Shown piece after piece: positions 28,601 to 42,387 of a stretch of 64,000 nt of DNA. Within the stretch, counting starts at the first letter, position 1. Each line of letters opens with the position of its first letter. A model generated the notes under the pieces. The model made no database searches, was not told the DNA's origin, and was given only the letters and a program-made list of their open reading frames with translations. A program made the translations under genes and the position numbers. The stretch comes from Dirofilaria immitis (lineage: Eukaryota > Nematoda > Chromadorea > Rhabditida > Onchocercidae): positions 62,001 to 126,000 of the forward strand of contig JAKNDB010000099.1 in assembly GCA_024305405.1 (NCBI GenBank), read 5' to 3'.

Positions 28601-29618
28601 CTATGATGCAAAATATTGCGCGGATTTCCGGAATGATGCAAAAATTCCGGTACGATGTTGTGAATGACGTCTTGGACGGACTTTTGATGACGATGTTGCT
28701 GTTGTTCGCTGTACACAAATAGTTCCATTGTGCGGAGTTTCTACACTTTGAGCTCTTTCTATAATTTGATAATTGATCAGGAAATAAATCCGGTAATTTC
28801 AATAAAATTGAAATTCTTGTATTATATATGAAATTTTTTAAGTTGTTGATAAAAATAGCCAACATTTAGAATCATTAAGCAATATTTTTTTGTTTTACAT
28901 CACTTTGCAAATGTTACTTTCGTATTTTTCTAAATTGTAATTAAATTATTAGAAATTATTATCCGAATATCGGATACAATGTTGGAGGGAGTTATCTGAT
29001 CCGTAATTTCAGCCGAAAATCAAAAAAAAAAAAAACCTCTTAATTGTTTATTTTCAACGGCAACTGTATCGATATTCTTGGGTTTATCAATAGGTACCGG
29101 TCGATTAATTGATCGAGTTGTATCATAATCGGTATCGCTACACTCTGCTTGCGCGATCGGTGCTTTCGGTTCCGTTGCTGCCTGCTTTACCCCGCATATC
29201 GCATTATTGGAGAATGATCGACGAACAGCAGATGATAAACGGCCATTTGTAACAACAGATTGACCATTTGTATCTGTCTTTGTTTTTATTGTCGTTGCTT
29301 TTGTTGTTATTGTTGTTGCTGCCGCTGTTGTTGTTGTTGATGTTGTTGCTACTGCTGTTATTGTTGATGTTGTTATTGTTCTTGTTCTTGTTGTTGCTGC
29401 TATTGTTGCTGTGCTATTGTTTGATCTGAATTCTCGTTCAAAATTTTATGCTCTTATTTAAATCTTCTTTAATAACAAAAGCAATTATCCAAGCTATTAT
29501 TCTTCTTTAATTTTGTGCATAAAAGTTATACGCATATGCATATAATAAAAGAAATTCGAATTGGACTTTCAATTTTTAATTAAAAAAAGTAGCTCATTTC
29601 ATTTTTTTTTCCTTTCAA

Positions 29619-29689
<71 letters not shown>

Positions 29690-32600
29690 TATCATCATTA
29701 TCTCTTTCTTTTTCTCTTTACATTCAACTAATGAAGGTTTCTATTTTGGGGCCTATTACAGATAATATCAGAAAAATATTATTTCCGTAAATATTTTGCT
29801 AATATCAAAAAAGTTTACAAAATATTCCGTAAACCTGTCAAAGTTGGAAATTTGCTAACTATAAGATATAACATTAATTTTCTAATTTTTAAAAAGCAAT
29901 TGCAAATCTTCGATTTAACACATCAATTTTTTGAATAATTTTCTTTTTTTTTTTTCTCTCATATAGTATCATTAATAGTCTATATGTTTTATTTTATTTA
30001 AAACAAAAGCAATTATCCAAACTATTGTTTACTGTTCATTGTTACTGATAATAATTAAATTTTTACTTGCTATTGCTGAAAGAGACTCGATTGTGCTGTA
30101 TCCGTTTGATATATGTCTTATTTTGTTGTATCATTTCGTATAACTTATTCCTGTAATCATCCACGCTTAATTGAATATGATCTGGTAATGGAAGAAGGAT
30201 ATCGTAATTTAATGCCGGCTCATCCATTGGTGAATGAAATTGCAGAACATATGGATGTACCAAACATTGATCAACGTTGAGACGTTTATGTGGTGCAAAT
30301 ATTAATAATCTAAATTAAAATTATTATAATTACTAATAAAATTAATATCAACCTAAAATGATCTAAACTTATTTAATGAATTTAATATTTTCCGTTCTAT
30401 TTATTATTCTAAAAAGATTTCACAAAATATATTTTATATTGGTTGAAAATAGATAAAAATCGCTTCACATTATTGATTACTTTATCTTCATTTCATAATA
30501 AATTGAATATTTTTATCATTTAATGCTGAATGATGCAATGTTGGTTTAAGTTTTACATTTTTTCATCGAAAGTTTTCATTCTGATTACTGAAATTTTTTT
30601 GAACATTACTCAATGTGATCTATCGTTTTTCAAACCTCAAAAATAATTATATTTTTAGAAGGAAAAAGATGTAGTAAATACCTTTGAACTAAATCAATCG
30701 CCTCAGGATCTGAATTCATCAAATATAATTCCAGTGGGTTTTGTGGCCTTCGTGGCATCTTTTCTAGTACAGATGATGCGTATTGTGATCCAATACTTTC
30801 GATATCTAACTAAAAGTTAATTTAACATTTTCTGATCATGATATTTTGTTTTTTTGAGATTTAGGATCTTAGTGTGTACTCTCCCCTCAATATTTCCGGT
30901 GATATTTGTTATAGTCCCGGTGATTTTGCAAGAAAATGAAGATTGTTTAAATTAAAAATAAAGAAATGATGATTCAAAGTGAAGAAGTTTGAGATAGAAT
31001 CTCTAAACTTTTGAATAAACATATAGTGCCACGAAAAATTTCCCTTCTTCTTATCTTATCAGAATATTGAAAAAGGTTTTTTAGGCTTTTTGTTTATTTA
31101 TTTATATCAATAGATTTTGAATAAATAGCAAAGCTGGCAATAACATCTAATAAAAAATTTTATTTTTCTGCATTTATTCTTTACAATTTTTGAAAATTTA
31201 CCTAATTAAATGAATGAATAAAAATAAACCTTTGATGGCCTAGGTATGGTATTCATAATTCGCTCAATTTGATTAATAGTTGAAGTGCCAGGAAAAAGTG
31301 CATGGCCGAGAAGCATTTCGCCAAGAATGCAGCCTAAACTCCACATATCAACACCTTTTGTATAACATTTTGCTGCTAATAAAATTTCAGGTGAACGATA
31401 CCAACGTGTTGCAACATATTCCTAAAACTTTATTGTATTCGAAGAATATTTTTACATTTTCAATTCCATAATCTTTAATAGTAACTTGGCTGCTTTCAAA
31501 ATTGGCCATTATTAATCTTTTATTATCAAATTGTTTCATTTAGCTTATTACTTATAATTTTCCATATCTTCAATATTTCAATTCACAACATACTACACTT
31601 CATTTTGCAATATGTATCAAAAATTAAAATGTAAAAAGGATAGGTTTCTGAAATTTGAAATTAAATTAACCGTCAATTCTGGCATATTTTGTCCTTCTGG
31701 ATACTCTTCAATTTGGGATAAGGATCTAGCCAGACCAAAATCAGCCAACTTTACACGACAATCAGCGTCCAATAATACATTCGAAGGTTTCAAATCACTG
31801 AACTCAATTTCTATTAATTACTGTAGTAGCTAATTGAACAAATAAGTTACGAATAATTAATGCGACTATTTTCATTGATTGATATATGATATGAAATCGT
31901 ATCAGAATTAAATTGTATAATTGTATAGTAAGTTTTGTATAATCACATATTGATTTCATTGATAACTTTACAACATCGCATTTTCAATATGTTATAAAAA
32001 AAATTTTCTACCCTAAAGTAAGAGTTTCCTATATAATTTAAAATTCCTATTAAGTCCCATTTTTTGAATTTTATCGTATTTTGGTTTTAATATCGTAGAA
32101 ATTATTATATTCACTATAATGTGCTGATTTTATTACGACTAAATTTGAAAATTTTTTTAGGATTAATTAAATATCTATCAAAGAAAATTCGTCATATTTC
32201 TTTCATTCTCATATTTCTCCGTTATGACTTAGTGATTTACAAATATTGATAATAATCTAATCAGTAATGCTTAAAATATTCTACGATATGTCTATTATCA
32301 AAAGAATATCATGTTGACATTCGTGATCATGATAAAAATCCAATATTATTAAGATAACAAACCAGATTATGAAAATTCGCAATCATCTTATCACCATCTA
32401 ACATAACCGTCAAATTTTTAAACAAATAATTATGAGATAGTTTAGTTGAACCATTTTCCGGTTGACAGATTTTTTTAACTGATATTACATTATATTATTT
32501 GCTACTGATTACTGTACATTCAAATTAAGCATTCTGTTTCTCAGTATTTTTCTCCATTTCCAATTTGCTTAATCTTTATTTTATCATACTGAATAAGTCT

Positions 32601-35600
32601 TATTACCATTGAAAATATTAATTAAATTAATATTTAAATTTAAGTTAAAATGATATTTTTACAAACAAACTAATAAATAATAATATAAGTAAACAATGGA
32701 AATTTTTTCATCGCACAAACAATTATTATTCATATTGTTTTATAATACTAAATTATAGTATTATGTTATTAAATATGAATGAATGAATCCTTTATTTATT
32801 GGTTATTTAAAAGAATTGTTCAAAGATATTTTTTTAAAATTTTTACTTACTACAAGTATTTGCTTCTTTAAGTTCATGGAGGATAGTTAAAGTTTAATTT
32901 TTTTTTCCTCATATTTTTTCCAGTTTATTCGAACTCCATCTATGTTTTAGATATTTTATAATAATTAGTACTGTTTAGGATTTCTTTTTTTATCATTTCA
33001 GATAACTGCATTATTTTTCTTAGGAATATTTTTGTTTATAAATTTTATCAAAATTATTCATTGAACAGATCATAATTAGCAATCTTCTACTGTAGTTTAA
33101 AGACTCTCTTAGGGATTATGTTTAATTAATTACAATATCCATCAAAAGCATTTATATTTTTTTGGTCAATGTTTAAATTTAAATATTTAAAAAGTCATAA
33201 AACTACATAAGTCATATGATCGTTGGTCTAACAAATTATTTTTGAAATAATAAATAATACAAATTATTAAGAGTGAAATAAAAAAATTAATTTGATTATA
33301 TCTAAATATATAAGAAATAATATTGATATTAAGTAAATAGTTATTTGTGTAAGAAGAAAAATGCAGCATAAATTAAACAAGTATGAAGCATTTATTGTAT
33401 AAATATTTATTTAATAAAAATAGCATTTATTTATTTAAATTTTTCTTATCTAAAATTTATTCATTTATTATTCAAATATCTAATATTATTCAACGTTGAC
33501 ATATTCGTTTGTCTTTCTCTTTTAAATGTAATAATTAATTTTGTAGTAATATGATTTTGCAAAATTTGATAGCATAATGAGAAACTATTATCATTTATCA
33601 TTTTCTCGCATATATTTTGACATCTTTGTGTTTTCGATTTCTCCCTTATTTTAAAGTCTATAAAGGGTTATTGAACATTGTAAAGGTTGGGCCTGATTCA
33701 AAAGGTCAAAATGAAGAAATGTATCATTTGAAATTTAAAAATCTGTAAAAAGTAATTAACTCAAAATATTACAATTTTCAATTAATTTTAATTTTAATGA
33801 TTGAATGATAATATTCTTAAATATCTCATGATCAAATTTTACAAAATTTTGTCGAAATTTTAAAGAGATATGGAAATAAATAAATAAAATTTTTTTTTTT
33901 TTTTTAAATAGAATTAAACAATTCTTCTTTATTATTTCATTGATAAATATTTAAGATAAATAACTAACCGATGTAAAACATTTCCACTATGTAAGAAACG
34001 TATGGCTCGGAATAATTGGCACATAATATATTGCTTATGAATATCTTTCAAGATTGTCAACTTCTTAATAACATTATGCAAATCAGCTTCCATAAATTCA
34101 AATACCAAATAAATATCTCTAAAAATGTACAAATATTAAGAAAATATTATCGAAAAATACTTCTAAATTCAATTTTATCATTTTTATAATTTTAGTTATG
34201 TTTGATTTATAATTGCATAAACATAATCATTAGAATTAATCCCAGAAGATAAATTTCGATATTTAATAAGGAAAATTTGAAGCAACAGAATTTCATATCA
34301 AACGATAGATTTTATAATCAGTACTTAAATAACAGTTGATAATTATTGTAAATATCATTTTTAAATTTTTTTCTCATTCCTAAATTAACAAATGCCATTT
34401 TTAAATTTCAGCATTAAATAATAATTTCGAAATTTAAGCAAACAAATGCTACTATTTTTCCTTTTTAATTGATCTTGCATTTCTTGCATTTAACATATAT
34501 AATACGGTATATCATTTTATATCATATATATATATATATCGTTCAGATAATCTACAATTTATATTTTCGCTGATAATCTTATTTTCATAAAGAATACGCA
34601 GCAATAAACTAACTACTTGTAAAATGTTATTTACATAAATTTTTTTAAATTAAATTTTTGTGGGAATAATAATAACGTAATAACATCGATAGGAAAAAGA
34701 AAAATTTTTAATAAAAAAAAAAATTTTTTTATTAAAAATCTCTTATTTATTGAAATTAAAAAAAAAAAAAAACAAACAAATAAATAATTATGCTAATATA
34801 TATTTTTTCTTTCTTTTTTCTCAATAACGAATATTTTTATGAAGCAAATGAAAATATTATTTATAATTCAAAAAAAAAAAAAAGAAATAATAATATTTTG
34901 GATTGGTTGCAACGATAAGAATTTAATTTCATACTGATTAAATTTCCTTTTTTCTAAATTACTTTACATATTTCTTTTCCTTCCGATAAAATAATTCATT
35001 AAACTTATTAGTAAATAAAATTTGAAATTATAGTTTGGTGATAATTTCACATTTTATTGTATTAAAATCATTTCATTTTATCGATGAATAGTATTTAATT
35101 TTATTTCTTAAAATACTTTTTTTTTTATCATTTTATATCTTTTAATATATCAATCGATTCTTTCTGATTTCCTTTTCCAAAACTCATATTTTTTAATTAA
35201 TTTAATCAATGAAATAGAACAACGAAAAAATATATTTTGAATTTTTTAAAAATCATTACGCTATACCACGATAGAATGAATTAATGATATAAGTAAATTC
35301 GAACGATTGCATTGCTAAACATACCTGTTATTATCAGCTTTAAGAACATTATATAATTTGATGATATTCGGATGTCGTCCGAATTCTTGCAGAAACATTA
35401 TTTCTCGAAATGTTCGCTGTGCATCGGTTTGATTTCGAAAAGCATCAAAAATTTTTTCAATGCTACCGTTTCACGTAGTCGCCTGCAATTATTTCTTTTA
35501 TATATTTTTAAAAATTGACGTTATATATTTTTCTTCTGCTAATTTCCTTTAACCTTTTTTTCCTAGTTTTTCTAAATTTGGAATTTGAAAACTTTTAGAT

Positions 35601-36276
35601 ATCAAACTTAAAATAATTATCACTAGCAATTCCTACTACCGCTGATATTCCTAGTTAGCTTATCGTATCTATCTTTGTCGTTCACTTCTTGCTAATCTAT
35701 GTAAATCTAGAATTTAAAAACTTCTAGACATCAAATTTAAAGTTATTATTATTCAAAATTATTTAAATAAATTTTTAAAATTAATATTTTTGTAAGTTAT
35801 TGCTAATATTGCTAGCCTTTAATAAATAAGTACATATTAATTCAAATATATACCGTAACTTGTAAATTTCAAAAGATATTTAGTAAGAATTTAATGCTAA
35901 TGATAAACATTTTAATCAAAGCGTGAGAAGTTATATTAAAAGATTGCTTTCTAAGTTCCATTTTTTATTTCTTCAAGAAAAGATTAGAAAAATTTAATGA
36001 AAAATTATTTTCTCAAATATTTTCTAAAAATGAAAATTTTTTTACACATTTGCAATTTCTCATTAAAACATTTTTCTTCTCAATTATTCATTTTTCATAA
36101 TTATTTGCAGTGAATAAAAAATGATTTCTATGCTATATTTATTTGAGGAAATAATTAATAATAAGAAGATAATCTCACCTATCAATAGCTTTCCAAACAA
36201 TTCCATAAGCTCCCTTACCGAGACGTTTATGTAAATCGTATCGTTCAATGATATGAGTATCGACGTCTTCAGACAT
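28601..36276 (-). CDS. mapk-15: MAPK-15 / ERK7-type atypical MAP kinase, full length
   Basis: ERK7/MAPK15 is a proline-directed Ser/Thr kinase that activates itself at its TEY loop and is linked to cilia, secretion and neuronal function. Exons: 36179-36276, 35325-35482, 33969-34118, 31671-31797, 31230-31421, 30682-30809, 30067-30309, 29037-29425, 28601-28758; all junction phases agree and the product is about 547 residues (human about 544). Visible: Gly loop GKGAYGIV (20-27), ATP lysine K41 in VALKK, HRD with D137, DFG 155-157, TEY 178-180, then [16 protein letters not shown] and the C-lobe to [16 protein letters not shown]. The tail runs [10 protein letters not shown], a Thr-rich low-complexity tract (about residues 367-405) and a basic end [10 protein letters not shown]. 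The ATG at 36276 gives [15 protein letters not shown], but the frame stays open upstream to about 36640 without an ATG. Exon 2 lacks one A at 35452-35457, breaking the frame inside ALKKIFDAFR. Confidence 0.94.
29621..29700. repeat. (ATC)n microsatellite in a mapk-15 intron
   Basis: About 25 ATC/CAT units between the exons 29037-29425 and 30067-30309. Confidence 0.97.
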
Positions 36277-36640
36277 TGCATAAATTAATGATAGAAGATT
36301 TTGTTTATGACGTAAATAACGTATACCGCAATATAAATTATCAGAATGTAGACAACAGCTACACGTAGGACGCAAGGCACCTGTAGTAATAGAAGTAGTA
36401 GTAATAGGTGAAGTCGTTGTTATTACTGTTGTGCTGTTGAAATTTGGTGACGTGATAATATTTGTTTTATTTGTATTGATTAATCGCCAGCAATTTCGTT
36501 TATGTTTTTTGCGTAAATTTTTCTCAATTGAACAAGACGTATAATAAGATTGTTGAATTGGGACAATATCAGCCTTATCAGTTGAAGAAGATGAAATCAC
36601 GTAAAATATAGGATTTTTGGAAATGTTTGGTTGCTGCTTG
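36277..36640 (-). other. mapk-15: Open 5' extension of mapk-15 exon 1 without ATG
   Basis: The mapk-15 frame stays open for about 120 codons upstream of the chosen ATG, reading Ser/Thr-rich sequence (SPITTTSITT) and a Cys cluster (RPTCSCCLHS). No in-frame ATG occurs, so it would be coding only through an upstream exon; otherwise it is 5' UTR. Confidence 0.4.
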
Positions 36641-37799
36641 AGGAGAAATGATAATCAAGTTTTATAAATATGTCACTGGGCACCTATTCGTCTTCTTTTA
36701 TTTATCAACTATTTCGAGGGCAAGTCTGCCAGGAAATGTCATAAAAATGAAGAACAAAAGTCTTTTTAGTTGATTGCTTTTATTTTGTTGATGTCAACTT
36801 TTAGAGCATAAAAAGACTGGTTATTAGCAAACAACTTTCAAGTTATTTTTGAATTGCTATGCATAAGCTTTACAATATAGATTAATCATTCGTCTCATAT
36901 GATGATGACGATTGTAAAAATGATAGCGATGACGACGACGACAATAGCGCTGGTGATAATAATGATGATGATAACGATGATGAAGATTAGCTAATAGCTA
37001 AGCAAATTTTTTCCAATAACTTTTATTGAAAGTTTGAATGAACCATGGAACATATTGGATGATGAGAAGGATGGATGATTTTGCATCGAATCAAATTATT
37101 ACTGGTAAAAATTTAGCAAATTTTAGTTATCCTGAAATAAGATGAAATATACAAATGAATATAAAACAATTCCAATTTCTTCAGCTAACGAAAATGAATC
37201 AAGACTATTATCATTTATATATAAAAATATATATATATATATATAACACTATTTAGATTTTTCCCTTAAAGATTTTTAACGCTCTACTTCTCCTGTTTAT
37301 AATGAAGCAGATATTTTGATAATTAATACTATAAATTTATTATTGAAAAATTTACTAATAAAAATGTCATTGCTGCAAAGTTATTTATTTTCCTTATTTT
37401 TACAATATGCTAAAATACATAGAAGAATTTTTGGAATTTTCAGAGTATTTTGCATTACAAATATTAATTAGTTCCAACTAACAAATGAAGAAGCACTGAT
37501 TTCATAAATATAATTAATCACACATTTTTAAGATGACTTTTCATCCATTACTTTTTAACACATTAACTTAAGAAAGGGAACAAAGTGAGAAATAGGATTG
37601 AATAATCTGGGGAAAAAAGGTAAAAGCTAAAAAGCAGATGAATATATTTAGAGGGCATTGTTAAAACTATTTACAAATAGGTTACGTTGCACAAGTCCAA
37701 TTTGCAATAATCGATGCCCAATCCTACACATTATTTCCAGTACACATCAACTGATCCACAAACATATCCACAGAAATACGTATTGATACATTAATTCAT

Positions 37800-38700
37800 A
37801 ATAATAACAACAATATGGTAACCTATACAAATCCACAGTACAACCTGTATAAATTATTTTTTCACAGTTTATATAAATTATCTGCTGTATATAACTTATA
37901 TAAGTTAATAGTTTAAATTATGGACATTATTTACGATACACAACTTATACAAGTTATCTACGGTACACAATTTATATTAGTTATCTACAGTACACAAAGT
38001 ATACAAGTTATCTGTTGTACGAAATTTATACGAGTTATCTAAGTACATCGTCTACACAAATTATTTACGACTCATAATTTATGCAAGTTAGTTATGTTAC
38101 TTATATACGGTACATAACGTATACAAGTTACAAAAAAACACGCACAAATCATTTACAACCTACACAAATTATTTACAATACACAACTTACATGAGTCCTC
38201 TGCGGTATACACAAGTTATCTACCGCGTATAACTATGTAGGTTAGTTATCTGCTGTACACGATCTAACTAGTTATCTACGGATACAACGTGTACAAGCTA
38301 TCTATGGTATACAACCTATACAAACTTCATAAATTGTGTACTGTAGATAACTTGTATAGGTTATGCGCCTACAGTACACAACCTCTTTTCCTTTTTATCT
38401 ATGAAATATACCATGGCTTGGTACCTTTCATATAATTGCAGCGAAAATTTTACGCCGTCATGCTAAGATTATGGATTTGAACTCCACTTTACAATTATTG
38501 GTACGGATGACCAATTACAGATAATAAAAAATATCATTAATGAGATAAAAATCATAATCTTTACTAGTTATCTATAGTATACAACCTATAAAAGTTATTT
38601 ACGATATAAAACTTTTACAAATTATCTATGGTACCATTTACGGCCCAAAACCTTACAAGTCATCTACACTACACAACCTATACAACTATTTGCAGTAAAT
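37800..38700. repeat. Degenerate minisatellite, period about 27 bases
   Basis: Many diverged copies of a unit close to GTACACAACTTATACAAG-TTATCTACG fill this stretch, densest at 37860-38370 with a second patch at 38570-38690. Copies vary in length and show substitutions, so the array is old. It lies in the gene-poor region upstream of mapk-15. Confidence 0.85.
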
Positions 38701-39048
38701 TTTAACCGGTACATGAAAATATCCATATAAGACACCACCTGGTACACACAGATCCATATCTGCATATAAACATAGAAGAGATTGCATATTCAAATCCGTG
38801 AAGCTTGTTAGTTTCTATACTGGTGACTATAGCAACAGTATGAGAACACTCTCAACATGACTAGGCTAATGTCTTTGCCATCATATCAATCAGCTATAGA
38901 GCCTAGGTCAGGAAAAAGCTTATTCGAATAGACTTCTTCTACCTGACAGCTGATTCAGTTCAACTATAAGTATGTGTTCCTTCCTTCTTTTCGTTCTACA
39001 CTTCCTTTCAATTATTTTAATTGCTTTCAAAAAAACAAGCAAATAAAA

Positions 39049-39189
39049 ATGGAGAAAAATGATACATTATATATTCAACAAGTTGATAAAGTCAAATCCA
39101 CCGATAATCGAAGCTTAGAAATAAATAGAACAAATTTAAAATTTCATTTGACAAATTCTGATTTAATAATTTTAGATTTTTTTCCATAA
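39049..39189 (+). CDS. Small ORF, 46 residues (uncertain)
   Basis: The ATG in AAAATGG context opens MEKNDTLYIQQVDKVKSTDN and ends with ILDFFP. Hydrophilic, without signal peptide or membrane segment. The frame is open upstream to about 38974. No homologue recognised; it may be chance. Confidence 0.17.
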   Translation: MEKNDTLYIQQVDKVKSTDNRSLEINRTNLKFHLTNSDLIILDFFP

Positions 39190-39645
39190 GTTTAGATTTC
39201 TTAGTGATTTATTGCTTCATAAATTTGCATTCCATTGCTTCCCACAGATTATTCCTTTTTTCCAAATTATTCTAAATGAAATCACAATATTTGATGAGAT
39301 TTCATGGCAATCGATAATCCTATAACAGTAAATAATTAGCTGAGCATTTCCGCGTAAGGATCAATAAACTTTCTTTATTTTAGATATTTCAATCCTTAAG
39401 TTTTATCTATTCATTATAGGAGTGCAAGAAATACAAATTTTATTCCCTCTTTGAAATTCACACATCCAAAAGGCAATATCATAAATGAATTCTTAAAATT
39501 TTTAAAATGCCATATGGCTATTAAAGATTAAGAACTATATTTACATTAATTATTTCACTTTCTAAAACATGCAAAAAATGATAAAAATAAAAGCTCTACT
39601 GATTACTAAGTTGTTGTTAAGGTGAGGATTTGATAGCTTTCCTTC

Positions 39646-39681
39646 AGGCTCGTCAAATATAAATATTTTGACGAGAAGCCT
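39646..39681. repeat. Short inverted repeat (hairpin)
   Basis: AGGCTCGTCAAA (39646-39657) pairs with TTTGACGAG-A-AGCCT (39667-39681) around a nine-base AT loop, with one bulged A. More GC-rich than its surroundings. Function unknown. Confidence 0.7.
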
Positions 39682-40587
39682 AATCGCACCAAAAGCATTT
39701 TAAAAGCGTTGTCATGGTAAGCAACAAATATTTCTTAAATGAAATTTAAGACTTTTATAATATTATATTAATTTAATTATACTCTGAAATATATAATCTC
39801 AATACAGTAATACAATTTAATTCTGCTTTCGAGTATTTTGAAAAAAAACATTAACAATCGAATTGCTAATTACTATTAATTGATATAAAATTTAGATAAA
39901 TCAATAATAATCAATTACCTATAAGATATTGACGATATAATTTTATCACAACAATGGAGAAAAAACTTTTAATATGGAGAACTTTTTTACAATTATTTTT
40001 GCCAGAGGGAAAATTGACTAAATGATCAAAGACGAATATTATCCGAGAAAACGAAAATAGAAACTTGAAAGTTATCACTCTTGAATTATTCATCATTCAT
40101 AAATATTAGCCTAAATTTTATATCATATTTATGATAAGCTAAAATAAGGATTAGACAATTCATGGAAAAATTAAACCATCTATTATTCAATCATTGCTAG
40201 TAAGAAAGAGTTTAAAAGTTATTAAATGATTGCTGTTGTAGTGCAATGAAATGCCAACATTGCGGTAATAATGAAACATGAATTTGAATAATTAATTCGA
40301 ATTTTGAATAATTAATTAATTTAAAGCATTAATTAATTGTTAATAAGCATTTAATCATTAATTATGTGAGACTAATTATTTTCATTTCATTGCTTATTAC
40401 CATTTAGCTCAAACAATACGATAATAAATCAATTCAATTTTTATAAATAGTGGCAAAAGAGAGGAAATAAAAATTCCTCATTATAGATTTCAATAATAAA
40501 TAAGATAGTAATCGCAAGAAGGGAAACTTAATTCTTTACTTTGTGCTCCTCTAACTTCTAAAATTTTTACTTAGTTTTTTAATTTTT

Positions 40588-40905
40588 AGAGAGAGAGAGA
40601 GAGAGAGATAGGGAAAAGGAAGAGAAGGAGAGAGGAAGAGAGAAGAGAGGAATAAAAAAATGTGAAATTGAATTAGCAGCTTTTTAATTTATTCATTAAT
40701 TAGCTTAAAAATTCTTAAAAATTTAATTTTTCTTTCAAGAAAAAACTTTATTTTTAATGCAAGAAAATTAAAACAATTTGAGACTTTTTATTTGTTCAGT
40801 CATTTATTGAATTTTTAACATTTATCAAAATCAATCCCTTATTTTTCTTCCTCTCTCCCTCTCTCCCTCTCTTTCTCCCCTCCCTCCCTTCCTTTCTCTC
40901 ACTTT
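40588..40905. repeat. Purine-rich tract followed by pyrimidine-rich tract
   Basis: GA-rich sequence at 40588-40650 and CT-rich sequence at 40848-40915 are imperfect complements about 200 bases apart. Open frames read here (Glu/Arg/Lys or Ser/Leu runs) are low-complexity artefacts. Confidence 0.85.
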
Positions 40906-41364
40906 TTTCTTTTCCCACTCTCTGACCCTTTATAAAAATAATCATATTTGATTGGTGGATATGAAAGATAGAAGCTTTTAATAATAGAAATGATAATTTT
41001 TTTAATGAACAATTCATCACTTTCAGAAATTTTTAGCAAAGTTTTAAGTATAAAATTAAAGTCTTAATTTGAAAATTCATTAATGCAGTTATCAGTTATT
41101 ACTTATATATATATTTTTGTTATTGCTACTACTTTTGAATTGGATGACAGATTTTATCTAATCGATTAATTAAAAATTTTGCAAATTTGCCAAAAGAAAA
41201 ATACAATAATTTAATACTATGAATAAAGCAATTCAAATTCAAAAGCAATTATATTGTTTTAATTAAAATCTCATTTACAGTTATGTGATTCATTTTAGAT
41301 TTTATTCATCTTATTTTAAATGAAATTTATACTTAATATAAGTATTTGCTAATTAATATCTTAG

Positions 41365-41562
41365 CATTACTTCCAACAAATATATTTATGCCATCATATA
41401 ATATAAGTAAAACTTGTATTTAATTTCCAATAAATAATAACTCATCATTACTTCTAGCAAATATATTCATGCCATCGTTTAATACGTAAATAAAGTTTGT
41501 ATTTAACTTCCAATAAATAATATCTCATTATTACTTTTAGCAAATATATTCATGCCATCACC
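41365..41562. repeat. Tandem repeat, about 82-bp unit, 2.4 copies
   Basis: Copies at 41365-41445, 41446-41528 and a partial 41529-41562 share CATTACTTCTAGCAAATATA and AACTTCCAATAAATAATA with roughly ten percent divergence. No coding content. Confidence 0.9.
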
Positions 41563-42387
41563 AATTATTAAAAAATTTGCCTGAAAAAAATAAAACGAAT
41601 TAATTCTGTAATATATGATATGATTTCTTATATAATCATTAAAACTAGCTAGTTTTATATATCCTTTCTAAATTAATAGTTTGGTTCAATTTTTATTTTA
41701 AAAAAGTAAATATAATTTTGAAGATTGGAAAAAATATTCGAAAGAATTATAAATGATATTTGATTATAATTTTTTTATCATTTCAACTATATTTTCGACT
41801 TCATCAACTAACTAACTAACTATCTGGAACATTCATAAATTTTTTATAAATATTTGAACTTCAGAAATATGCAGGGTGGATGCTTTTTTTTTAAATTAAA
41901 AATAAACAGAAATTTTTTCAGCTCGTTTTGTAGTCTTACTGCTTGCAATGAATTTGTATTTTCATTAAATACTCATAGTTGATGAAAAAATCTTTCAGCA
42001 TTATTTCTAATCATAACTATCATCATCAGCATTATGCAATCATTAATTAACTTTACTGATACTAAAAATAATCCATTATTCAGAAATTTAATTTTTTTGC
42101 GAATTTAAATTAACACTTTAGTCATTCAATAACTATTTTCATACAATCAAAATTTATGGATTGTCATAATTTGATTTAAAAAAAAAAATGTATGTTAACA
42201 ATTATTATTTGTATCTGTAAAGTTATTTGGTTTAGAATTCGGCGATCAGTGATTATTTAATTTTTTAAATGAATTTAAGATTCGAAAACTTCACGACAAT
42301 GTTAATTATTCAAATATAGTGATCATTTATTGCATCTTTAAATTTTCCAATATTGTATTCAATTGAAACATTGATTGATTCGTTAAA

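Noticed and set aside
29281..29425. Plus-strand GTT/TTG trinucleotide repeat as a plain microsatellite
   Set aside because: On the minus strand it is the start of an in-phase mapk-15 exon coding a Thr-rich tract, so it is annotated as coding.
31612..31833. 73-residue plus-strand open frame
   Set aside because: Antisense of the mapk-15 exon carrying DLKPSN and DFGLARS.
40796..41020. Arg/Glu/Gly/Lys-rich minus-strand open frame
   Set aside because: Low-complexity purine tract; no coding signature outside it.
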